From contig CANXME010001997.1 in NCBI GenBank assembly GCA_948144175.1, forward strand, positions 1-64,000: a DNA stretch of 64,000 nucleotides, read 5' to 3'. The notes beneath the pieces are model-generated. The model searched no databases. It was given only the letters and a program-made list of their open reading frames with translations, and was not told the DNA's origin. Source of the stretch: Closterium sp. NIES-65. Its lineage: Eukaryota > Streptophyta > Zygnematophyceae > Desmidiales > Closteriaceae. A program made the position numbers and the translations under genes. Of this stretch, positions 40,301 through 49,691 are shown piece by piece; positions within the stretch are counted from its first letter, which is position 1; each line of letters opens with the position of its first letter.

Positions 40301-43300
40301 ATGGCTGCATGCGATTGGTCACCCACATGTGCAGGAGAGTTCAGTGGACATCCAGCAGCGCAGCGCACACGGCAAAGCATCTTCTCATTTACATCAACCC
40401 CTCTCTTCATCAGTTCCCCAGGCACCCCTCCCTCTGCCTCAGGTGTCCCCCACATACGCGGCGGAGGTCAGTGGGCATGCAGCAGTGGCGGCACACAGGG
40501 CCAAGTTCCACGGCATTCTCAATGGCATCGACCCCGACCTCTGGGACCCCATGGGGGACCCTTTCCTTCCGGTGAGTGCTGCTGCTGTGCCAGTTAATGC
40601 GATGTCACCTGGTGATGGTGTTTACGTCATGCCGCTTGCATACTCTTTTTTAGAATTCTCAGAAATAGCTTTATCCTTTCCCCTCGGTGAGTGCTGCTGC
40701 CGTTTCCACAATAGCGAATAAACCATGCCGTTCACTTCATTCATGCTGATAATGCTTTTTCTCGTGCCACCATTGACGATGTTTCGTTTCTTTCACCTCC
40801 CTGTCCCCATCCCCTCCCCATGCTCTACCCATCTCCAGATGAAATATTCAGCTGCAGAGGTCGTGGAGGGGAAGCAGACAGCCAAGGCAGAACTGCGTGC
40901 CTGCCTCAACCTGCGCTCCATCCCCCCCTCCGAGAATCGGCCCCTGGTGGGAATAGTCTTATGGTTGACTGCACAGAAGGGCATCGCACTCATCAAGCAT
41001 GGGCTGTGTCTCTTCCCACCCTGTCCCCGTCCCTCCTGCTCCTTGTTTCCTGCCTTTCCTCTCTTCACCCCATCCTCAGATAAAATACTCAGCTGCAGAG
41101 GTCGTGGAGGGCAAGCAGGCAGCCAAGGCAGAGCTGCGCGCGCGCCTCAACCTGCGCTCCTTCCCCCCCTCGGAAGACCGGCCCCTGGTGGGCATAGTCA
41201 CGCGCCTCACAGCACAGAAGGGCATCGCGCTCATCAAGCACGCGCCCTTTCCCTTCCCCAACCCCTCCCTCCTGCTCCTTGTTTCCCGTCGTTCCCTTCC
41301 CCACCCCCTCCTCGTGTTCACCCCATCCCCAGATGAAATACTCCTCTGCCGAAGTCGTGGAGGGGAAGCAGGCAGCCAAGGCAGAGCTGCGCGCGCGCCT
41401 CAACCTCCGCTCCTTCACCCCTTCAGAAGACCGTCCCTTAGTGGGCATAGTCACGCGCCTGACAGCACAGAAGGGCATAGCGCTGATCAAGCACGCGCTG
41501 TGGCGCACGCTGGACAGAGGGGGACAGGTGGTGCTGCTGGGGTCGGCCCCTGATGGGCGCGTGCAGGGCGAGTTTGAGGCGCTGGCGAGGGACCTAGGGC
41601 GCTCGCATGGAGACATGGCCCGGCTCTGGCTGACCTACGATGAGCCCTTGTCGCACCTGGTGAGTGTACTTGTTTTGTGTGCGTGGGTTGTGAGGCTGTG
41701 CGTACACTCATCAAGCATGCCTGTGGTGCACTATGTTGGAGAGAGGGGCAGGCAGGTGGTGCTGCTGCTGGGGCCCGCCCCTGAGGAGCTGCGCTGGCAC
41801 AGAACTTCGGGCGTTCGCATGGAGACATGGCCCGCCTGTGGCTCACCTACGATGAGCCGCTCTCGCACCTGGTGAGTGCATGGGTTGAGTGCATGGGTTG
41901 AGTGCATGGTGTGTGATTCTGGTGAGTGCAGTGCTCTGTACGTACCTGCCTCTGGTGGTTCTGCTGGGGTCGGCCCCGATGGGCGCGTGCAGGGCGAATC
42001 TGAAGCTCTTGCGAGGGACCTGGGGCGGTCACATGGAGACATGGCACGGCTCTGGCTGTCTTATGATGGTCCCATGTCGCACTTGGTTAGTGGATGTGGT
42101 GAGTGCGTGTGGTGAGTGCGCGTGGTGAGTGCGTGTGGTGAGTGCGTGTGGTTTCTGGCTGTGTATGTGACCATGCCGACACTGTGTCCACCCTCCATCT
42201 CCCCTTCCCCACTCCCTAACCTTCGCTTCCGCCACTTCCCTTCCGCTCTCTCCCTTGCCCCACAGATCTATACAGAAAGTGACATGATTTCCTTCCCCAT
42301 CCCTTGACATGATTTCCTTCCCCATCCATTGACATGATTTCCTTCCCCATCCCTGTTCCGTCCCCCCCTCCGAGTTGCAAGGTGTTTTTGAGACTTCTCA
42401 AAAGCACCCCCTTCCTTCACCCCCCTTCTCTCCCTTCCCCCACAGATCTACGCTGCGAGTGACATGATTCTCCTCCCCTCCATCTATCACCTGACTTTTG
42501 AGGCGCCTCTAAAGCCCAAACTTCGCTTCCCCTCCTCCTTCCCCCTCTCCCTCTCCACCTCTTGCCCTTCCTCCACAGATCTATGCAGCCAGTGAGGATC
42601 TTGATGAAGCTTAAAGAGTCTTCTGCTCCTTCTCCCCCTTCACTGCCTATCCCTTTCCCCACAGATCTACGCAGCCAGTGACATGATTCTCGTCCCCTCC
42701 ATATTTGAGCCGTGCGGGCTCACCCAGCTGGTTGCGATGCGGTACGGAGCGGTGCCAGTGGTGCGCAAGACAGGCGGGCTGAGGGACACAGTGATGGACG
42801 TGGACAGTGAGGAGGACAGGCAGAGAGCGGCAGAGAGAGGCATGGAGGCCAACGGATTCTCCTTTGAAGGGGCCGATGCTGCTGGCGTTGACTATGCCCT
42901 CAACAGGTGGGCTGCTAGTGGGTGGGAGTCTTGTGTTTGTGTTCTGGTGGGTGTGATTCTTGTGACTGTGGGTTCAGTGGGTGTACGTCCAGTGGGTATG
43001 CTTCTCAACAGGTGTCTATGATGCTAGTGGGCGAAACTATAGTGTGTGTGATGCTAGTGGGCGAGACTCTAGTGTGTGTGATGCTAGTGGGCGGGACTTT
43101 AGTGTGTGTGATGCTAGTGGGCGGGACTCTAGTGTGTGTGATGCTAGTGGGCGGGACTCTAGTGTGTGTGATGCGAGTGGGCGGGACTCTAGTGTCTGTG
43201 ATGCTAGTGGGCCGGACTCTAGTGTCTGTGATGCTAGTGGACCGGACTCTAGTGTGTGAGATGCTAGTGGGCGGGACCTCTAGTGTGTGTGATGCTAGTG

Positions 43301-43963
43301 GGCGCGACTCTAGTGTGTGTGATATTTCTACGAGGAGCTCCAGTGGGCTGTGAAGTTACTGGGTATGATTCTTTTGGGCATGCTTTTAGCGGTTGTGGTT
43401 CCAGTGGCGTTATGCTTCCAGTGGCGTTATGCTTCCAGTGGCGTTATGCTTCCAGTGGCGTTATGCTTCCAGTGGCGTTATGCTTCCAGTGGCGTTATGC
43501 TTCCAGTGGACTCTGGGCATTCCATTGCATGCCTTTCCATTGTCTGAAGTGGTGCCTTATTGTATCTACGTGCATTGCAAGTACTCACCTTGTTCCCCCC
43601 TGTTTTTACTCCAGGCTCAGCAGGGCAATCTCTGAGTGGTAGGGCCTGGCATGAGGGGTGATGAAGCAGGACTGGACTGCCAATCTGATAAAGCGTGTGA
43701 TCTCTGACTGGACTTCCCTCCACGGTCCACCCAATGTGCCTCATCGCACCTCATTGGCGATTTTCACACCGCCTTCACCCCATCCCCTCCTCCCCTCTCC
43801 CCCCTCCTCTCTCCCTTTCTCCATGCCCATCAGGGCGATCTCGGGGTGGTACGATGGGAGGGAGTGGTGGCAGGGCCTGGCTAGGCGAGTCATGGAGCAG
43901 GACTGGACGTGGAACCGCCCCGCTCTTGACTACCTTGAGCTCTACTATGGCGCTCGGAAATAG
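30734..43963 (+). CDS. SS3: Starch synthase III, plastidial (about 1635 aa, 12 exons)
   Basis: Transfers glucose from ADP-glucose to starch chains in the plastid. Exons by hand: 30734-33650, 34062-34276, 34775-35045, 36328-36509, 37343-37450, 38323-38432, 38804-38909, 39814-39984, 40443-40571, 41333-41659, 42665-42906, 43834-43963; all GT/AG and in phase. ATG 30734 ([14 protein letters not shown]) opens a Ser/Arg-rich transit peptide. An acidic region (about 140-330), Ser/Tyr/Asp repeats and an Ala/Glu coiled coil (about 530-715) follow. Three CBM53 starch-binding modules follow: about 716-817 ([19 protein letters not shown]), about 919 into exon 2, and exon 3 ([15 protein letters not shown]). 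The GT5 domain has [10 protein letters not shown] split over exons 4/5, [36 protein letters not shown] and RKTGGL. The end [13 protein letters not shown] is typical of SS3. Confidence 0.93.
33651..34061 (+). repeat. SS3 intron 1: 65-bp duplication around a palindrome, and a 45-nt exon copy
   Basis: A segment at 33699-33763 is repeated at 33800-33865 with the palindrome at 33766-33791 between them. Further on, 33928-33972 is a copy of the first 45 nt of exon 2, with an acceptor before it and GTGGGC after it. Its length and phase would add 15 codons without a stop, so it could act as a cassette exon. Confidence 0.75.
34277..34774 (+). repeat. SS3 intron 2: G-run and a decayed copy of exon 3's start
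   Basis: A G run of about 28 follows the donor. An acceptor-side copy of exon 3 lies at about 34629-34725, with the same intron tail; in exon 3's frame it has a TAG (ATG TAG) where the real exon has AAG, so it is a dead copy. Confidence 0.8.
35046..36327 (+). repeat. SS3 intron 3: 16-bp minisatellite and three copies of exon 4's start
   Basis: 35328-35513 holds about 11.6 copies of a 16-bp unit (GCGCCCATGTGTTGTG and GGGCCCAGGTGTTGTG variants). At 35690-35735 there is a short CTGACAGGG array. Acceptor-side copies of exon 4 (CCCGTGCCTCACGACG pattern, [17 protein letters not shown]) lie at about 35950-36010, 36069-36130 and 36196-36270. The fourth, at 36328, is the one in phase with a donor. 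Confidence 0.82.
36510..37342 (+). repeat. SS3 intron 4: donor-side copies of exon 4, acceptor-side copies of exon 5
   Basis: Exon 4's 3' part with its donor recurs at about 36550-36650 and 36763-36905. Exon 5's first part with its acceptor recurs at 37059-37100 and 37219-37270, each ending in AAGGCACTTTTAA where the real exon at 37343 continues into coding sequence. Confidence 0.85.
37451..38322 (+). repeat. SS3 intron 5: donor-side copies of exon 5 and two palindromes
   Basis: Exon 5's 3' part and donor recur at about 37526-37600 and, more decayed, at about 37690-37835, 37945-38030 and 38100. The third-last copy is broken by two palindromes (37724-37746, 37762-37785), each flanked by the short duplicate CTGCGGAAGGAAA. 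An acceptor-side copy of exon 6 is at about 38216-38255. Confidence 0.8.
38433..38803 (+). repeat. SS3 intron 6: donor-side copy of exon 6
   Basis: The exon 6 end (TGGCACGGCCGAGTGGA... to GGGTGAGT) recurs at about 38518-38586 with about 80 percent identity by eye. The rest is pyrimidine-rich intron. Confidence 0.75.
38910..39296 (+). repeat. Nine perfect-length 43-bp repeats, each carrying the exon 7 splice donor
   Basis: Units start at 38910, 38953, 38996, 39039, 39082, 39125, 39168, 39211 and 39254. Each contains the intron start GTACGCCACACATTTCATTG and the exon end ACAGGCCGCTCCCCG, so every unit recreates the exon 7/intron 7 donor. Units are nearly identical. Short Met/His-rich frames here are by-products. 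Confidence 0.92.
39297..39813 (+). repeat. SS3 intron 7 remainder: palindrome cluster and copies of exon 8's start
   Basis: The direct repeat ATCTGCTGCATTGTCACGA (39299-39317 and 39437-39455) flanks a cluster of palindromic units (39320-39436), about five of 23-26 bp with TTTTGAGTCGACTCAAAA cores. Acceptor-side copies of exon 8 (CTGCATTGCCACGACTGG) are at about 39298, 39437 and 39655. Confidence 0.8.
39985..40442 (+). repeat. SS3 intron 8: donor-side copies of exon 8, acceptor-side copy of exon 9
   Basis: The exon 8 3' part with donor recurs at about 40058-40152 (nearly identical) and a shorter one at about 40270-40316. A diverged exon 9 start with its AG is at about 40334-40376. Confidence 0.8.
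40572..41332 (+). repeat. SS3 intron 9: two copies of exon 10's start and a donor copy of exon 9
   Basis: The exon 9 donor context recurs at about 40676-40705. Exon 10's first 160 bp with acceptor recurs at 40840-41000 and 41082-41241; the third copy, at 41333, is the one continuing into the rest of the GT5 domain. Confidence 0.85.
41660..42664 (+). repeat. SS3 intron 10: donor-side copies of exon 10, acceptor-side copies of exon 11
   Basis: Exon 10's 3' part with donor recurs at about 41750-41880 and 41955-42100, followed by GTGGTGAGTGC repeats. Exon 11's start (CACAGATCTAYGCAG...) recurs at about 42263, 42443 and 42576 before the real one at 42665. Palindromes at 42384-42405 and 42492-42514 lie between these copies. 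Confidence 0.82.
42907..43833 (+). repeat. SS3 intron 11: 30-bp and 17-bp arrays and a copy of exon 12's start
   Basis: The donor context (CTCAACAG then GTG) recurs near 43005. From about 43020 to 43323 there are about ten 30-bp units built on GATGCTAGTGGGCGGGACTC, apparently grown from the intron's first bases. From 43401 to 43510 there are six and a half 17-bp units CCAGTGGCGTTATGCTT. A decayed exon 12 start lies at about 43618-43690. Confidence 0.82.
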
Positions 43964-44139
43964 GCAGTGTCAAGGCGGGGAGACATGCCCCAGTTCTGCT
44001 CGAATTGCACCAGGCGGGGCGAGACGAAGCTGGAGGTGGATCCGCCCCGCTCTTAACTACCTCCAGCTTTACTATGGCTCGGAAATAGGCAGTGTCAAGT
44101 GGTTACTTTTGAGTCGACTCAAAAGCAGACTCGGAAATA

Positions 44140-44364
44140 GGCAGTGTCAAGTGGTTATCAATCACAATTCGAGGCAGTGTCAAGTGGTTATCAATCACAA
44201 TTCGAGGCAGTGTCAAGTGGTTATCAATCACAATTCGAGGCAGTGTCAAGTGGTTATCAATCACAATTCGAGGCAGTGTCAAGTGGTTATCAATCACAAT
44301 TCGAGGCAGTGTCAAGTGGTTATCAATCACAATTCGAGGCAGTGTCAAGTGGTTATCAATCACA
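44140..44364 (+). repeat. 33-bp array (six full copies plus a partial) grown from the SS3 stop-codon region
   Basis: Units start every 33 bp at 44140, 44173, 44206, 44239, 44272, 44305 and 44338 (partial). The unit start GGCAGTGTCAAG equals the bases right after the SS3 stop codon at 43963. Confidence 0.9.
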
Positions 44365-44392
44365 AAAGCATGCCTCTGCCTCGAATTGTGCC

Positions 44393-45209
44393 GAGAGAAT
44401 TTCTCCAGACCCGGAAACGGTGATTTGCCGTTGCACACGTAGCCTTGAATCGCTACCGTGGTCGGACAATTCGATGATAATTGCTCGAGTGGTCTTGCCA
44501 GAGGTTTCCTCTGGCATTTTTTTTTATCCGGCACATTACCCAAAACCGGTCTTTAGCCCTGAAATTCTTATGTCGAACTTGTCTCTTCCCGCGAAAGTGT
44601 GACGCACCCGGAAAGGCGTGCACGAGGGCGGCGCCGTCACTGTTCGGATACGCGACAAAATCGGCACGGTAATCTAGGCAAACAGTTGCGCTCAATTTCG
44701 GTCCATATCGTAACCAATCCGCGCATAGTTATATGATTCCCCGATCATATACTCAGTTGCACAGATGTCAGTACGCGCGACCAATTACAGAGTGCACTTG
44801 ATTGGTCGACTTTATGCGTGGGGCCTTTTCTGACCTTGCGCGTCCAATCAGACGCGGTCATGTAAAATTGTGCTCATATAAAATCGCATATTTACCTATA
44901 TGAGCGCGCATATGTGATGCTCGAATGTGTGTGTGATCTGATTTTTGTCGCGTATCCGAATAGTGACGTTGTCGCCCTCGTGCACGTCTTTCCGGGTACG
45001 CCACACTTTCGTGGGAAGAGACACGTTCGAAGTAAGAATTTCAGGGCTAAAAACCGGCTTTGGGTAATGTGCCGGATTAAAAAAATGCCAGAGGAAACCT
45101 CTAGCAAGACCACTCGAGCAATTATCATCGAATTGTCCGACCACGGTAGCAATTCGAGGCCACGTGTGCAACGTTAAATCACCGTTTCGGGGTCTGGAGA
45201 AATTCTCTC
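44393..45209. mobile_element. Mutator-like foldback element (817 bp, 9-bp target duplication)
   Basis: Inverted repeats of about 275-290 bp (44393-44668 and about 44935-45209) surround a 265-bp AT-richer core. The ends read GAGAGAATTTCTCCAGACC on both strands. The flanking AATTGTGCC is duplicated at 44384-44392 and 45210-45218. Long terminal repeats plus a 9-bp duplication are the hallmarks of Mutator-like elements. No transposase is encoded, so it is non-autonomous. It sits within the tract of SS3 exon 12 copies. Confidence 0.85.
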
Positions 45210-45306
45210 AATTGTGCCGGTGAGGCAAGTGATGGAGCAGGACTGGACTGGACGTGGAACCGCCCTGCTCTCGACTACCTTGAGCTTCACAATGGTGCTC
45301 GGAAAT

Positions 45307-45799
45307 AAACAGACCTTGTTTATGTTATTGTGCTTGGATTGGAAATATGTAGCATGCATTTTTATTACGGTCCCTGTAGTTTTGCTAGGATAGGTTTGGT
45401 TTGGTGGCTGGCATGATGGTAGCATATGCAATAGAGCATCCTCTCTATATGGTAGTTATAGTCAGCTCTAGTACTAGAACGTTTGGTAGTTCTGTAAGGA
45501 GTCCTGCGCTTGGTGCAAGAAGCCTTGTTTCTGGTGCAAATTTTGTCCGTGGTGCATCTCATTTCATCTCACTATCCTACTGATGGGAAAACGCCTCACT
45601 AAAGGGAAGATGGTCCTTCGCGTTTCTAAAAAAACCACGTTGCGCCCACTTGACTGTACACACCAACAAGGAGCGCTACCATACCAACCCATTCAGAAAG
45701 CACATCAACTCCCCATAAATAACTACAATCTAATTTCATACACGCTCTCCCGATCCCCAACGTCCAACCCGCCGCACCAGCTTTGCCATCTGACTCATC
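45307..45799. other. Spacer between SS3 and the F-box/LRR gene
   Basis: The two genes converge here. No further feature is recognised; it must hold the 3' UTRs or polyadenylation regions. Confidence 0.45.
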
Positions 45800-48568
45800 C
45801 TAGTCATCATCATCACTACCCCCCCAGCAACTGCCAATGTCGTCATCATAGTCACTGTCCACGGCATACTCATGCTCAATATCATCATCTTCAGCCCCAC
45901 TCTCCTCGTCCTCTGGTGCCTCCCCGCCCGCCTCTTCTCTTTCCCCAGCCACATCGCCTCCCTCCTCCCCCTCTTCCTCTTCCGCATCTCCACCCTCCTC
46001 TTCCTCCTCCCCCTCGCCCTCCTCTCCTTCATCCTCCTGTCTCTTGTCTCGGCGGGAGAGCAGAGGGCATTCGCTGATATTGCACTCACGCAATGTTGGC
46101 ATTTTCCGGAGAGAGGTGGGCAGCCGAGTCAGCTTCTTGCATATGATCACCTCCAGCTTCTCAAGCTTAGGCAGCCGAGTGAACGAATCTGGCAAGCTTT
46201 GCAAGTGCTTCGGTCCCAGAATAACCAACTTCTGGAGCGAAGACAGCTTCCATATGTCATCCGGAATGCGTGGGATTCCAAGCATGATAAGAGAGCAGGA
46301 TCGTAGCTTGGGTAGATTAACTAACGACTTTGGAAGCTGCATTAGCTTGTAACAATCGATAATCTCCAGCGTCTCGAGCATCTTCAGCTGCCCGAGAGAC
46401 TCGGGCAGCTGCCGCATCGAGATGAGGCTAACCAGCTGCAAGGTACGCAGCCCTGCAAGCCCCCCAAGGGTCTCGGGCAGTGCTTTGAGATGGTAGGCCG
46501 CATCAATCTTGAGCCTTTGCAGCTGCGAGAGTTGGGAGATGGAGTCAGGGAGAAGTTCAAGTTTGTACATTTCCAGCAGCTTCAACTGCGTCAGAGAGAA
46601 CAGACAGCCGAGGAATGGACCAAAAGAATCCCCTAGCACCCCACTTAGCGAACCACACCTCCGCACGTCCAACGCCAGCAGACAGGGCAGCTCAAAGAGC
46701 GCCGGAGGGAGACATATCAGGCCGCTCATCTTAAAGATCCTAACCTCCTTGAGCGCTGCCAGCCGTCCGATTCCCTCTGGCAGGACCGTTACTTTAGGGA
46801 ATTTTCCCACTTCCAGCCTGGTGAGGGAATCAACGCCAGAGAATGAAGCAGGAAGGGAGGATAAGCGTAGCATAGAATCAAGCGACAGCTCCTTGAGGCT
46901 CTTCAAGCAGCCAAATCCGTCCAGCAGCGCGCCCCTGACGCGTTTCGCGTGTACAATCTTGAGCGTTTCAAGAGATGTCAGGCAGGAGAAGGATGGGGGG
47001 AGGTGGGTGAGAACCGTGCACTCCAATAGAAGCAGATGGCGCAAGGAACGGAGACCCTTCCCCATGTTGTCTGGCAGCACTGTGAGGCACGGACAATCGT
47101 TAATCTCCAGGTGCTCGAGAGAAGACAGCTGGGACACGGAGTCGGGAAGCTGCTGCAGCTGCCTACACTCCAACAATTTCAGCTCCCGAAGAGCTATTAA
47201 CTGCCCGAATGTTTCAGGCAGGTGCGTGAGCTGTTGGAGGTCTTTCAGATACAGCTTCTCTAAAAGCACCAGCTGACCAAACTCCTGCGGCAGATGTCTC
47301 AGATTCAGAAGATGATCGAGGGAAATCTCTTGAAGAGTGGTAACCCGGGCGATGGAATCAGGTAAGGCTGTGAGACTTCGCAGATTTAGCACGAGTCTCC
47401 GAAGTGTAGACAACTGCCCGAAATCTTCAGGGAGCACTGAAATTTGTCCCATGTCAAGGGTAAGTTCAGAGAGTGCAGGCAGGCGGAGAGATACGGGAAG
47501 AGTCGTGATGTCCCTACAGTCCTTGATGAATAGAGTCTTCAGTCGCTGGAAATGCTCCAGATCCGCAATTAAAACCCGCGGGCCAAGAACTTCAACCATA
47601 GGAAGCTTGGTTGGAGTGAGCAACACAATTGGCTAAGGTTTTGGGTGCGAGTGCCAAACTCAACCAAGGTTAGGAAGGTTGAGGCAATTTGGGCCTTCTT
47701 GGCCCTCCGGTTTTAAGTCGCGCATTCCCCTCACTTGAACCATAATGAGGGTTTCAAGCGCCCCCACTCGACCGAAATCGGCCGGCGACGGAGGAAGAAT
47801 GCTGCAATGTCGGAGCTCCAGGTCGGCGAGAGAAGAGAGCTCGGTGAAAGAGGTCGGCAGCTGCAGCGTAAAACAGCGACTCAAGGAAAAACGGTTGAGA
47901 GCGGTAAGTTGCCCGAAAGATTCCGGAAGTGACGCCAAGCGGCTATGGTGGAGCTCCAGCTACGTCAAAGAAATCAGATTGCCGAAATTCTGAGGCAGAG
48001 CTTCGAGCTGATAAGTGTTGAGCACGAGCCTTTTGAGAGATTGTAACGAGGTCAGTGTGTCGGGAAGACGCGTGACTCCACTTGCCACGAAGTGCAGGGA
48101 CTTGAGGGAAGTAAGTCGGCCGATTGACGTGGGAATGGCAGCATTCTTCGAGCAGTACACATAGAGATCTTCCAGCCGCGTACACCTTTCGAACAGCGCA
48201 ATGAGACTCTTCTCGGTTACATCTCTTTTATTGGTCCAAGGTGACATCGTTTCGACATGAAGCTGGGTCAAATGGTGCCACGTGCTAGCGAGGTGAGAGA
48301 ATAAAAACTTGGAAATGGAGGTGAGGCTGCAAGAGGAAAGGATTAGCTTTTCGAGGTTAGGGAACGAGGATAGAAGTTGAACAAGCCGACGCGGATTCAT
48401 ACGGAGGCTATTGGGCAATCGGAGCTCGTATTGCACGCGGCACGCGATCCGATGCCATTGCTGGCTAACAAGTGCGTGCTCTGGCAAGCCATCAGGTCGA
48501 ACCAGAAAACGCAGGATCCGAGAAAGAATCTCCTCAGGTAGCCGCTGGATCGGTGATCCGACTGGCAT
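45800..48568 (-). CDS. F-box / leucine-rich-repeat protein (about 888 aa, one in-frame TAG)
   Basis: ATG is the complement of 48566-48568. Residues about 8-50 (IQRLPEEILSRILRFLVRP, LVSQQWHRIACRVQYELRLP) form an F-box, which recruits target proteins to SCF ubiquitin ligases. More than twenty LRRs follow, of the plant type L-x-x-L-x-L-x-x-C...LP. The tail is strongly acidic (DEGEEGEGEEEEEGGD, SDDDD) and ends with TAG. A proposed 102-bp intron (47633-47734, CAA before GTGAGG, TTAG before CCA) removes two stops and keeps the frame. One stop remains: TAG at 47960-47962, where a Gln or Glu would fit (LT-stop-LELHH). So this is a recent pseudogene, a sequencing error, or a shorter protein. The LRRs resemble those of plant resistance proteins, but no NB-ARC is present. 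Confidence 0.75.
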
Positions 48569-49691
48569 TGTGAAAGGCGGGGAAAATAAAGAATGACTAG
48601 CTGTTCAGCTTGTTGCTTCTGCTACTGAAGCAGGTATCGTCGATTAGCAAGGTCGTTGTGAGCCTGAAAGGGTCAGGGAAGGAGGACTGGTGAAATTTAT
48701 TTCTGTGGATATGAAGAAGCACATACCGCTCAACCACGCCTGTTCCTCAACCAGTGCTGTTGCTAGGTCTATCTAGTCTGGTCTGATCTGAACTCAACAA
48801 GAAAAGTGACACCGCACTCAACCGCTCGTTCTTCTCGTATCATTCCCGCCAGATGCTCCCCTCCCATGTAACACCGTACACCCTGTTTCGCGCCACACTG
48901 ACATTCGCCATATTGACAAGCCGGTTGTACTGACATCAATGCGTCCAAATTGGTCCCAGAACATAACGTATAAGCACTTTTGCCGCACGAAACCAAACTC
49001 AAAAGCACGTTTGATTTCATAAACCGTTGTCTACCGTTCTCCTTAAGTGTATTTCGGTTGCAAGCACCAGCCCGCTGAATCCAAGTACACGTGCGCACTG
49101 TAGCCGGGGCTCCCGATTGTTCAAACATCGAGAAATAGGGTGTACTTGCGAAATGGACGGCGACGCAAGCCACTACAGTATCTCGATTTGCGAGGCTCCC
49201 ACGATGCCTTCGCGAGCCCCAAATGGGTGCCCCATAATGACACGACATGGGCTTGTGTGCTTCCCGCCATAAAAGTGATGGTAGTGTACCCGTTTGTGGA
49301 TGCGATGTAATTAAAATTGTTTGAGCAGTGAGTTGTTTTTCGCAAATACGCAAGGAGTGTAACGAATGAAGGAGCCAAAATATATATTGCTTTTAAAGGC
49401 CCGAAAACACCAAGTAAAAGTTGCACCATGAAAATTAACAATGTTTGTGTATTTTGTGTACTAGGATTTTACTGTGTACTACACTATTGTTTAGCACAAT
49501 CACTATAGATACAAACATACCGTTTGCAACTAGTGTAGCGAGGCATGTACAGCGTTCAGCACAACCACTTGAAGATACACTCTTTTATGGGATACGGTAC
49601 ACCAATACAGTTGTGTCTCACAAAAAGAATGCGTCCCACTTTCTATTTTTGTGCCTGCAAAGAATTTCCTGTCTGCTGACTAACTGAAGGT
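48569..49691. other. Spacer between NIP7 and the F-box/LRR gene
   Basis: Both neighbours are on the minus strand, so this holds the LRR promoter and NIP7 3' end. I recognise nothing specific. Confidence 0.45.

Larger units (their letters stand above)
43964..45306 (+). repeat. Decayed copies of SS3 exon 12 downstream of the stop codon
   Basis: Copies of the last exon's end (GCTCTTAACTACCTCCAGC..., CTCGGAAATAG) follow at about 44040-44100, 44130 and 45228-45306, the last with TAA in place of TAG. The tract also contains the 33-bp array and the Mutator-like element, which have their own entries. Confidence 0.75.

Noticed and set aside
44140-44364. Regular 33-bp repeats that look like a CRISPR array
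   Set aside because: There are no unique spacers; repeats are contiguous and derive from the SS3 3' flank in a eukaryotic genome.
45800-48568. NLR-type disease-resistance gene
   Set aside because: The LRRs look similar, but the N-terminus is an F-box and no NB-ARC motifs (P-loop, GLPL, MHD) are present.
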